Below, in pieces: positions 1 through 6,218 of a DNA stretch of 13,699 nt; position 1 is the first letter of the stretch, and each line of letters starts with the position of its first letter. The notes beneath the pieces were generated by a model. The model made no database searches and had not been told where the DNA came from. It worked only from the letters and a program-made list of their open reading frames with translations. Location: assembly GCA_027483745.1 (NCBI GenBank), contig JAIXTZ010000116.1, positions 1 to 13,699 of the forward strand, written 5' to 3'. This DNA is from Lysobacteraceae bacterium. GTDB lineage: Bacteria; Pseudomonadota; Gammaproteobacteria; Xanthomonadales; Xanthomonadaceae. The position numbers and the translations under genes were made by a program.

Positions 1-793
1 AGGTGTTCATCACCTCGCCGATGCGCTCCGGGTCCGGATCCACCAGGTGGAAGCACTTGCCGTCGAGGCCGCGCTTGTGGGCGATGTGGTCCATCGCGTC
101 GACCACGAAATCCACCGGCACCAGGTTGATCTTGCCGCCCTCGATGCCCAGCGTCGGCATCCACTGCGGCAGGGTCTGCCGCATCTTCTTGATCAGCGAG
201 AACAGGTAGTACGGGCCGTCGATCTTGTCGATCTCGCCGGTCTTGCTGTGGCCGATGACGACGCCGGGGCGATAGATGCGGAACGGCACCGGGCACGAAT
301 TCCGAACCAGGCCCTCGGAATCGTGCTTCGTTCGGAAGTACGGGTCATTCAGGCCCTCCGCCTCGTCGAACATGTCCTCGCGGAACACGCCGGGGTACAG
401 GCCGGCAGCGGCGATCGAGCTGGTGTGATGGAAGCAGGTGGCCTTGACGGCGCCGGCGAACTCTATCGCGTGCTTCGTCCCTTCGACGTTCGCCACGCGC
501 TGGGATTCGGCGTCGGCCGTGAGGTCGTAGATGGCGGCGAGATGGAAGACGTGCTTCACCTTCCCAGTCAGTGCCTTGAGCTGCGCGGCGGTCAGGCCGA
601 GCTTGGACTTCGCCAGGTCGCCGACGACCGGGAGCACCCGCTTCCGGTCCCAGCCCATCTTCGCGGCGGTCTCGTCAAACTTCTTCTGCGAGCCCTTGCG
701 CACGAGCACATGGATCTGGCCTTTGCGCGCCAGCAGTTTGCTGACCAGGAACCGGCCGATGAAACCGGTGCCGCCGGTCACGAAATACGTCAT
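1..793 (-). CDS. Fatty acyl-CoA reductase, N-terminal reductase domain (3' end beyond window)
   Basis: This NAD(P)H-dependent enzyme of the extended SDR type probably reduces long-chain acyl-CoA to fatty alcohol, feeding wax ester synthesis. The first 264 residues are visible. They show the nucleotide-binding motif TGGTGFIG at 6-13, HLAAIYDL at 84-91, the catalytic serine region SSIAAAG at 125-131, the YFRTK (Y152-xxx-K156) catalytic pair, RPGVVIG at 174-180 and PVDFVVDAMDHIAH near 226-239. From memory it aligns almost without gaps to Marinobacter Maqu_2220-type reductases of about 660 residues, which carry a second SDR domain downstream; that half lies outside the window. The ATG at 793 follows GGGGAG at a normal distance, and Rossmann strand 1 begins at once, so the start is secure. 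It is divergent from the acyl-CoA-binding protein gene, 162 bases away. A plain SDR epimerase is the less likely alternative. Confidence 0.93.
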   Translation of the reverse strand, partial: MTYFVTGGTGFIGRFLVSKLLARKGQIHVLVRKGSQKKFDETAAKMGWDRKRVLPVVGDLAKSKLGLTAAQLKALTGKVKHVFHLAAIYDLTADAESQRVANVEGTKHAIEFAGAVKATCFHHTSSIAAAGLYPGVFREDMFDEAEGLNDPYFRTKHDSEGLVRNSCPVPFRIYRPGVVIGHSKTGEIDKIDGPYYLFSLIKKMRQTLPQWMPTLGIEGGKINLVPVDFVVDAMDHIAHKRGLDGKCFHLVDPDPERIGEVMNT

Positions 794-827
794 GTCACGC
801 TCTCCCCGGAACGATCATGGTCAACCT

Positions 828-843
828 CCCGCAGGCATGCGGG
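828..843. promoter_or_regulatory. Inverted repeat, candidate operator upstream of acyl-CoA reductase
   Basis: CCCGCA-GGCA-TGCGGG is a perfect 6-base inverted repeat with a 4-base centre, lying 35 bases upstream of the reductase start codon. Its position in a divergent control region next to a TetR-family gene makes it a candidate binding site. In sequence this rich in GC a match of this length can arise by chance, so the call is weak. Confidence 0.25.
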
Positions 844-849
844 ACACCG

Positions 850-861
850 GCCAACGTTGCC
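850..861. promoter_or_regulatory. Palindrome GNCAACGTTGNC, candidate operator in divergent region
   Basis: CAACGTTG (852-859) is a perfect 8-base palindrome, and one more complementary pair (G850/C861) extends it around a mismatch. It sits nearly midway between the two divergent start codons, where a repressor could control both. AACGTT stands out against the surrounding GC-rich bases. Only one copy was found, so this remains a candidate. Confidence 0.25.
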
Positions 862-896
862 AGAGGCGCATGGAAACGACAAACGGTGCGGGTGCG

Positions 897-925
897 TTGA
901 CCGGCCCGGGGGGGCGTGTTATCTC
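897..925 (+). promoter_or_regulatory. Candidate sigma70-type promoter for the ACBP-TetR unit
   Basis: A TTGACC hexamer (897-902, five of six bases matching the -35 consensus) is followed after 17 bases by TATCTC (920-925), preceded by TG one base upstream as in an extended -10 element. The -10 matches consensus at only its first three positions. The element ends 30 bases before the ACBP start codon, a sensible distance. It was identified by eye without a start-site map. Confidence 0.4.
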
Positions 926-955
926 AGCGTTCGCCGTCAGCCCCGGATCGCCGCA

Positions 956-1213
956 ATGCCCGACCTCAAGACCCAGTTCGAACAGGCCAAGGACGCCGTG
1001 ATGGCCCTCGCCGAACGCCCCGACAACGACACGCTGCTGCGCCTCTACGCGCTCTACAAACAGGGCTCGGAGGGGGACGTCAACGGCGCGCGCCCCGGCT
1101 TCTTCGATTTCGTTGGCAACGCGAAGTACGAAGCGTGGGAGAAGCTCAAGGGCACCACGCAGGACGACGCGATGAAGAAGTACGTCGACCTCGTGAAGAA
1201 GCTCACGGCCTGA
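956..1213 (+). CDS. Acyl-CoA-binding protein (ACBP)
   Basis: This 85-residue cytosolic protein matches the usual size of single-domain ACBPs, four-helix proteins that bind medium- to long-chain acyl-CoA esters and deliver them to enzymes. Family motifs are clear: YALYKQGSEGDV at 31-42, which contains the YKQ element contacting the CoA adenine, then ARPGFFDF at 45-52, KYEAWEKLKG at 57-66 and the C-terminal helix with Y76. The reading frame stays open far upstream, but the ATG at 956 gives the canonical N terminus (MPDLKTQFEQAK). The ribosome site before it is weak. The gene is divergent from the fatty acyl-CoA reductase, a likely user of its cargo, and is followed 22 bases later by a TetR regulator, probably on the same transcript. 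ACBPs are common in eukaryotes and patchy in bacteria. Confidence 0.95.
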   Translation: MPDLKTQFEQAKDAVMALAERPDNDTLLRLYALYKQGSEGDVNGARPGFFDFVGNAKYEAWEKLKGTTQDDAMKKYVDLVKKLTA

Positions 1214-1235
1214 CGGCCGGCCGGCGTCCATCCCG

Positions 1236-1862
1236 ATGGCCCCCCAGACCCGGCAACGGATCCTCGACTGCGCCCTGGCGATGTTCAACGCCCAAGGCGA
1301 GCCGAACGTGACCACGAACCACATCGCCGACGAGCTGGAGATCAGCCCGGGCAACCTGTACTACCACTTCCGCAACAAGGACGACATCATCGAGCAGCTC
1401 TTCGGACGCTACGAAGAGCGGATCGGCGAGGCGATGACGGTGCCCGAGGGCCGCCTCCCGGGCCTCGAGGACATCTGGCTGCAGATGCACCTCGTGTTCG
1501 AGTGCATCTGGGACAACCGATTCCTGTATCGAGACCTCGTCGACATCCTAAGCCGCAACCGCAGGCTGCGCATGCGCTTCGCGCGCATCCTGAAGCGCGC
1601 CACGGACAATGCCAGCTCGGTGATCCGCGGGCTTTCGCAGGCCGGGGTGCTGCGCGCCTCGGCGGCCGAAATGGACGCGCTGGCGACCAACATCCTGCTG
1701 GTCGCGACCTTCTGGCTGAACTACGGTGCCGCGCGCGGCGATCAGGACGAAGAGAAGTCGATCCGACAAGGCATCGTGCAGATGATGATGCTGATCTCGC
1801 CCTTCCTCCGCGATGCCGAGCGTGTCCACCTGAACACGCTCAGCCAGGCCTACCAGGACTGA
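1236..1862 (+). CDS. TetR/AcrR-family transcriptional regulator
   Basis: This 208-residue protein has the N-terminal TetR DNA-binding domain: helix 1 with RQRILDCALAMFNAQG at 6-21, then the helix-turn-helix TTNHIADELEISPGNLYYHFRNKDDII at about 26-52. LYYHFRNKDD (41-50) is the family's recognition signature. Residues from about 70 onward form a helical ligand-binding and dimerisation domain without an obvious ligand signature. The length is normal for the family. The ATG at 1236 lies 22 bases after the ACBP stop codon and lacks a strong Shine-Dalgarno site, so translation may depend on the upstream gene. The gene context suggests a repressor that senses acyl-CoA or fatty acids and controls the divergent reductase and its own unit; ligand and targets are inference. 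Confidence 0.93.
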   Translation: MAPQTRQRILDCALAMFNAQGEPNVTTNHIADELEISPGNLYYHFRNKDDIIEQLFGRYEERIGEAMTVPEGRLPGLEDIWLQMHLVFECIWDNRFLYRDLVDILSRNRRLRMRFARILKRATDNASSVIRGLSQAGVLRASAAEMDALATNILLVATFWLNYGAARGDQDEEKSIRQGIVQMMMLISPFLRDAERVHLNTLSQAYQD

Positions 1863-1868
1863 ATCGCC

Positions 1869-2318
1869 TCAGGCGCGACGACGCACCGTCTTGTTCGCGA
1901 TCGCGCGCTTGGCCGCCGGCTTGCGCGCGCGCTTCGACGAAACCTTCGCGGCGATCGTCGGCAGACCGGCCCGGGCCAGGAGCGGGTTCAGGCGCTTGGC
2001 GGCCTCGGCGACGCCCTGCGCGCGTACCGCGTCGAGCTGGGCACCGAGCTTGTCCGCTTCCCGCTGCAGCGGGGCGATGCGCGAACGGGCCGACTTGGCC
2101 AGCTTCTTCACTTCGCTGCGCGCGGTGACCACCGCCGCATCGGCCCCAGCGCGCAGGCGCTGCGGCACTTCCGCGACATCAGCCGCAAGACGCTCCGCCT
2201 GGCGACGAGCCATCACGGCGGCTCCGAGGCTGGCCAGGAAAACCGTGCGCGGAGTGACCGGCGCGGCGACGGCGCGCGAGCGCGCGGTGCTGCGGGTGCG
2301 GGAGGACGAACGTGCCAT
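1869..2318 (-). CDS. Small basic Ala/Lys/Arg-rich protein, phasin-like
   Basis: This 149-residue protein begins with a Ser/Arg-rich stretch (2-16). A hydrophobic segment RTVFLASLGAAVMARRQ follows at 24-40, then a long amphipathic, probably coiled-coil helix from about 41 to 115. The lysine/arginine-rich tail (129-149, SSKRARKPAAKR to VRRRA) resembles a histone H1-like tail. The hydrophobic LASLGA segment and helix recall the PhaI/PhaF phasins that coat polyhydroxyalkanoate granules, and PhaF also has a basic tail that binds DNA. The match is by pattern only. Frame openness upstream reflects high GC; the ATG at 2318 is chosen because the sequence upstream reads as low-complexity non-coding. 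It converges on the TetR gene, with 6 bases between stop codons. A nucleoid-associated protein is a real alternative. Confidence 0.75.
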   Translation of the reverse strand: MARSSSRTRSTARSRAVAAPVTPRTVFLASLGAAVMARRQAERLAADVAEVPQRLRAGADAAVVTARSEVKKLAKSARSRIAPLQREADKLGAQLDAVRAQGVAEAAKRLNPLLARAGLPTIAAKVSSKRARKPAAKRAIANKTVRRRA

Positions 2319-2445
2319 GGGACCACCGTTGGATTCGCGCCGGAATGGCGTCGGCGCGAGTCTTGGTTCGTAGCGCCGAGCTTTCACACTAGACGGGAAG
2401 GAAATATCGCCGCAGTCTTCGCGGTGAATCGAGGAGATCGCAACG
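2319..2445. other. Divergent intergenic region between phasin-like and TPR-like genes
   Basis: This 127-base gap must contain promoters for both flanking genes. Toward the TPR-like gene, TTGGTT (2363-2368) and CACACT (2385-2390) are spaced by 16 bases. Toward the phasin-like gene, TTCACC (complement of 2423-2428) and TATTTC (complement of 2401-2406) are also spaced by 16. Both pairs are weak matches. The more AT-rich patch around 2381-2406 is where a promoter would be expected. A clear ribosome site, GAGGAG, lies at 2431-2436, nine bases before the TPR-like start codon. Confidence 0.5.
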
Positions 2446-3306
2446 ATGGCGACGAAAAAGAAGTCCAGCTGGGCCGCCCTGCCCGCCAAGGCCCCGACGT
2501 TCGACTTTTCGGGCGACGCACTCAAGAAGGCATGGAAAGACCTGCACGCCGGCGACGCCGAGCCCTTCCCCGATGCGAAGCGCGCCGCGGCGCTGCTGAA
2601 GGCCGCGGGCAAGGCGGCGCCGAAAGCTCTGGATGCCGAGGGCGCGGCCACCCAGCTGCAGGAAGGGTGGCGGGCCTTCCACGAAGGCCGCTTCGAGGCG
2701 GCGCACGAGGCCGGTCGCGCGCTCGGCGTGCTGGGCGCCTCGCTGGCTACGAAAGCCATGGGCATCCACGCCGCCTACCTGGTCGACGATGACGCCGAGC
2801 GCCTGCAGCGCTTCGAGTTCGTCGCCGCGATCGCCGAGCAGGCCATCGACGCCCTGCCCGGGGAGGCCAACAGCCACTACCGTCGGGCATTCGGGCTGGG
2901 CCGCTACAGCCAGGGCATCAGCATCGTGAAAGCCTTGAAGCAGGGACTGGCTGGAAAGGTGCGCGAAAGCCTCGACAAGACCCTGGCCATCGAACCGGAT
3001 CACGCCGAGGCTCGGCTGGCGTTGGCCGTGTACCACGCCGAGATCGTGTCGAAGGTCGGTGGGCTGATCGGTGGCATGACCTACGGCGCCAAGGCCTCCG
3101 AGGCGGAGAAGCATCTGGCCGCCGCGCTGAAACTGACGCCGAAGTCGCCGGTGGCGCATCTCGAGGAAGGCAATGTCGCGCTGCTGCTCCACGGCGCCAA
3201 GGGCGAGGACGCCGCCGCCGCGGCCTTCGAGAAAGCCGCGGGCCTGAAGCCTCGCGACGCGATGGAGTGGCTCGACGCGCGCCATGCGGCGAGCCAGATC
3301 GAGTAA
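2446..3306 (+). CDS. TPR-like helical repeat protein of unknown function
   Basis: This 286-residue protein has no signal peptide and is probably cytosolic. It is Ala-, Lys- and Glu-rich and predicted almost wholly helical. The N terminus (1-65) is Lys/Ala-rich. From about 68 it reads as helical-hairpin repeats: AATQLQEGWRAFHEGRFEAAHEAGRALG at about 67-94 is a good TPR. ESLDKTLAIEPDHAEARLALAVYHAE at 174-199 and AEKHLAAALKLTPKSPVAHLEEGNVALLL at 220-248 have the consensus proline/alanine spacing. The last repeat runs through FEKAAGLKPRDA at 261-272. The Gly-rich loop KVGGLIGGMTYGAK at 203-216 breaks the repeat pattern. The ATG at 2446 has a strong GAGGAG ribosome site. A role as a protein-protein scaffold follows from the fold; no specific partner can be named. 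Confidence 0.9.
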   Translation: MATKKKSSWAALPAKAPTFDFSGDALKKAWKDLHAGDAEPFPDAKRAAALLKAAGKAAPKALDAEGAATQLQEGWRAFHEGRFEAAHEAGRALGVLGASLATKAMGIHAAYLVDDDAERLQRFEFVAAIAEQAIDALPGEANSHYRRAFGLGRYSQGISIVKALKQGLAGKVRESLDKTLAIEPDHAEARLALAVYHAEIVSKVGGLIGGMTYGAKASEAEKHLAAALKLTPKSPVAHLEEGNVALLLHGAKGEDAAAAAFEKAAGLKPRDAMEWLDARHAASQIE

Positions 3307-3309
3307 ACG

Positions 3310-4632
3310 TCAGGGCGCAGGACAGCTCAGCGTCTTCGCGCGCTGGAACAGGTCCGGAGGCAGCTGGATCATGTACGCATCGACGTCCTGGTCGCTGGTA
3401 CTGCCCCAGTTCGACGTGAAAAGCACGCGGGTGAAGTTTCGATTGACGCTGGCGTGCGGCTCCGTCCAGTAGCCGTTGGCCCGGCTCTGGTGGTGCGCGA
3501 GGTGGATGATCGTCGGGTCGGCCTTCAGCTCGACGGCCATGATCCTCTCGTGCAGCCAACGCTCGGGCCCGCTGTACGCATAGGTCGACAGCAGCATCCA
3601 GCCCGGCGCGGCGAAGCTCTTCGCCGACACGTGGTAGGCCGTGGCGCTGCGGTCGATATAGGTCGGGAACAGCGTCGTTCGCACGCCGTTGTCGAGATTG
3701 ACCATGACGAGGTCGCCGGCGTTGCTCTGGTAGTCGACGAAGATGAAGAGGTCTTCGCCGGTCGCGCTGAGCCCGAGGTCGGAATGCTCGGAGGAGCCGT
3801 GCAATTGACGCGAACTGGTGAAGGTGCGATTCCAAGCCACGGTTCCACCCGCGCCATCAAGGTTGCTGACCACGCAGTACCGGCCGCTGGCCGACATGCT
3901 GAGATGGTCCGGGCGCTCGGTCATCGCCCGGCTGCCCAGCACCGTTTGGGACTGAAGGTCGTAGGTGAAGACGCCGAGGATCCCGAAGTTCGTGGTCTCC
4001 GCCTGGAAGCACCAGTAGCGGGCGTCCGCCGAGGCCCCCCCCTCCGATTTCGTCCAGACGTGCGCCACGTTGGCCCAGGGCAGCTTGCCGGCGAAGTCCG
4101 CCGCCGTCGTCGTCACGTTGGTGTTGACGTCGAGCAGGAACAGCCGAGTGCCGCCATTCGTCGGGAGGTAGTAGAGCTTGGCAGGGTCGGTCGGGTGCCA
4201 TTGCGGCTCCGCATCACCGGCTGGACCGTTCAGCGCGCGGATATGCGCGAGGGAGTTGGCGTCATATAGATGCCACGCGCCGTCGTAGGCGTAGACGATG
4301 AAGCGCGAATTGTCCGCATTGAACGCCTGCCGGCGCGAATAGTCGTTCCGGGCGAAGCCGGAAGGCGGCTCGTTCGCGTGGTCGGTCGCGCGCACGACGC
4401 AGGTGCCGAAGAACGGGTCGCGTTGGGCGACCCCCTTGGCCGGTCGTGGCGTGGCCTTGAACGGTGCCGTCACCTCACCCACCACGGGGGTGTAGCTGGC
4501 GGAATAGAAGTTCAGGCATGGGCCCGTCGTGGGCCCCGGCACCGACTGCGCCGACGACGCGAAAGCGGCGGACAAGGTGGCGATGGCGACGATGGAGCGT
4601 CGGCAGGATCGTAAGAAATCGGACATCAGCAT
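3310..4632 (-). CDS. Secreted beta-propeller protein, oligogalacturonate lyase (PL22)-like
   Basis: The product is about 440 residues with a signal peptide: a basic N region (RSCRR), a hydrophobic core at 13-25 and likely cleavage after A28. The mature part reads as a seven-bladed propeller with repeated (H)xSxSxxG blade ends. Compared from memory with Dickeya/Yersinia oligogalacturonate lyase, stretches line up at 76-125 (GTCVVRAT to DGAWHLYD), 243-257 (DHLSMSASGRY), 281-300 (SEHSDLGLSATGEDLFIFVD), 334-354 and 378-429 (HHQSRANGYW, EPHASVNRNF, TRVLFTSNWG, IQLPPDLF). H243, H283 and H393 fall at family histidines, but the Gln and one His ligand appear as Tyr and Glu391. It is the last gene of the polysaccharide operon. 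The chosen ATG at 4632 follows GGAG; 4626 and 4662 (overlapping the flippase stop as ATGA) are alternatives. It may cleave or only bind uronate polymers. Confidence 0.85.
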   Translation of the reverse strand: MLMSDFLRSCRRSIVAIATLSAAFASSAQSVPGPTTGPCLNFYSASYTPVVGEVTAPFKATPRPAKGVAQRDPFFGTCVVRATDHANEPPSGFARNDYSRRQAFNADNSRFIVYAYDGAWHLYDANSLAHIRALNGPAGDAEPQWHPTDPAKLYYLPTNGGTRLFLLDVNTNVTTTAADFAGKLPWANVAHVWTKSEGGASADARYWCFQAETTNFGILGVFTYDLQSQTVLGSRAMTERPDHLSMSASGRYCVVSNLDGAGGTVAWNRTFTSSRQLHGSSEHSDLGLSATGEDLFIFVDYQSNAGDLVMVNLDNGVRTTLFPTYIDRSATAYHVSAKSFAAPGWMLLSTYAYSGPERWLHERIMAVELKADPTIIHLAHHQSRANGYWTEPHASVNRNFTRVLFTSNWGSTSDQDVDAYMIQLPPDLFQRAKTLSCPAP

Positions 4633-4658
4633 CGTGCTCCGTTGCAGGGGGGATGGAC

Positions 4659-6218
4659 TCATGGTGCCGTGCCGCGACGCAGCCTGACCCAAACGCCGGT
4701 GGCCATCCATCGCAGGTCGGGCTGGCGCAACCGCCACGCGCAGCCGAGGCCGGCGACACCGGCAACGAAGGCGATGGCCATGGCTTCGACGGCGTGGAAA
4801 AGGCGCGTCTCGGGAAGCGTCGGCCAGACGAGGGGCAGGAGCAGGAGGCCCACGGCCGCCATCGCCGCGGCGACGGCGGCAAGCTTCCCGAGCTCGGGCC
4901 AAAGGCCCTTCGGCCAGCGCCACCGCAGCACCCAAAGCGCGGCGACCAGCGAGAGCAGCGCGGACTGCAGCATCGACACCGAGGCCGCCCATGCCACGCC
5001 CACGGCACCGGCGCTGTCACCCCAAAGATGGCAAAGCCCGAGGTGCGTCATCACGCCGAGGAGGCCGATGCCGACCTGAAGCCACGGACGCACCGCGGCG
5101 TGCAGCACGCGATAGTTGAAGAACGCCGCCGAACGGAAGATCAGCCCCAGGGCCAACACCGCGGTGATGTTGGCGGTCAGCGCGGTCTGCGCCGGCGTGA
5201 AGGCGCCGCGCTCGAGCAGCAGCGCCACGAGCGGCTCGGAGAACAGCATCAGCAGCACGGCGGCGGGCAAGGTGAGGAACAGCAGGAAGCGCAAACCGTC
5301 GGCGAAGGCCTGGGCGGCCTCGTCGACTTCCCCACGGGCGAAATGGCGACCGAACGTCGGGTAGAACGTGGTGATGACGGCCTGCGCGAACACCTCGACC
5401 GGCAGGAACGCGAACATCGCCGCGTAGGCCATCGCCGAGATGGCGCCCGCTTCGCCATGCGACAGGAAGTACTGGTTGATCAGGCCGGTGAACACCGAGC
5501 CCACCGAGCCGACGAACAGCGGCAGCAGGTGGGCCGCGGGGGCGCGGAAATCCGGATGACCGAACGCCAGCCTTGGACGGATGCTGCGGCGGAGATCGTC
5601 CCGGTTACCCCAGACGAGGACGCCCGCCTGCAGGATGAAGCCGGCGAGCACGCCCAAGGTGAGTGCCATCACGCCAAGATGTGCTGCGAGCAGGAGCGCG
5701 GACGCCACGATCGTGACGTTGGTGAGCACGCCTTCGAGGGCCGGCAGGACGAAGCGCTCACGCGCGTTGCTGAGCGCGGACAACACCGACGACAGGGTGA
5801 GCAGCGGCACGCAGGGGAGCAGCAGGCGGCTCAGCGACACGGCCTCGCTGCGGGCCCCCGCGGCGAGCCCCGGCGCCAACCAGCCGACCAGCGCCTCGGC
5901 GAAGATGAACATCGCCAACGAGGCGACCAGGCTGAGGCCGATGATGACGGTGAAGAAGGTGTTCGCCCCCGCCCAGGCCTCGGGGCCCTCCCGCCCCTCG
6001 AGGTTCGCCATGAACCTCGGCACGAAGGCCACCGTCACCACGGTCGTGAGCAGCGACGGCAGCAGCAGGGGCAGCGAGTAGGCCACCCAGAACGCATCGA
6101 GCGAGGCGCTTGCGCCGAACAGCGCGGCAACCATCATCGTCTTGCCGATCGCCAGCAGCTTGCTGGCCCCATTCAAGGCCGAAAGGCCGATCGCCTTGTG
6201 ATGGCCGGCGCGGCTCAC
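4659..6218 (-). CDS. MurJ/MviN-family flippase, probable polysaccharide exporter (Wzx-like)
   Basis: This 519-residue inner-membrane protein has about 12-14 hydrophobic helices and belongs to the MOP superfamily. Motifs of the MurJ branch are visible: FGASASLDAFWVAYSLP at 34-50, AFVPRFM at 64-70, a helix ending in ALSNARERFVLPALEGVLTN and FYPTFGRHFARGE in the second half. Compared from memory with E. coli MurJ, R18 and R24 appear as K20 and K26, D25 as Thr, and the arginines equivalent to R52 and R270 are missing, while D39 is kept (D41). That suggests a substrate other than lipid II, most likely this operon's lipid-linked oligosaccharide. The start is a GTG at 6218 that overlaps the upstream stop as GTGA. 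The gene is next to a Wzy-like polymerase, the usual Wzx/Wzy pairing. Housekeeping MurJ is the less likely alternative. Confidence 0.88.
   Translation of the reverse strand: MSRAGHHKAIGLSALNGASKLLAIGKTMMVAALFGASASLDAFWVAYSLPLLLPSLLTTVVTVAFVPRFMANLEGREGPEAWAGANTFFTVIIGLSLVASLAMFIFAEALVGWLAPGLAAGARSEAVSLSRLLLPCVPLLTLSSVLSALSNARERFVLPALEGVLTNVTIVASALLLAAHLGVMALTLGVLAGFILQAGVLVWGNRDDLRRSIRPRLAFGHPDFRAPAAHLLPLFVGSVGSVFTGLINQYFLSHGEAGAISAMAYAAMFAFLPVEVFAQAVITTFYPTFGRHFARGEVDEAAQAFADGLRFLLFLTLPAAVLLMLFSEPLVALLLERGAFTPAQTALTANITAVLALGLIFRSAAFFNYRVLHAAVRPWLQVGIGLLGVMTHLGLCHLWGDSAGAVGVAWAASVSMLQSALLSLVAALWVLRWRWPKGLWPELGKLAAVAAAMAAVGLLLLPLVWPTLPETRLFHAVEAMAIAFVAGVAGLGCAWRLRQPDLRWMATGVWVRLRRGTAP

Larger units (their letters stand above)
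794..955. other. Divergent intergenic region between acyl-CoA reductase and ACBP genes
   Basis: This 162-base gap separates two divergently transcribed lipid genes, so it must carry promoters for both. It holds a candidate promoter toward the ACBP gene (897-925), two palindromes (828-843 and 852-859) and a run of seven or more G around 908-914. No convincing promoter for the reductase could be picked out by eye, and no small ORF with a good start was seen. Confidence 0.8.

Noticed and set aside
47..955. Upstream extension of the ACBP frame to 388 residues
   Set aside because: The extension runs antisense through the acyl-CoA reductase gene; ACBP family length and N terminus fit the ATG at 956.
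1865..1875. Palindrome CGCCTCAGGCG across the stop of the phasin-like gene, considered as a terminator
   Set aside because: The usable stem is only four base pairs and no T run follows on either strand.
2319..2765. Upstream extension of the phasin-like frame
   Set aside because: It would cover the divergent intergenic region and run antisense to the TPR-like gene, which has a strong ribosome site and clear repeats.
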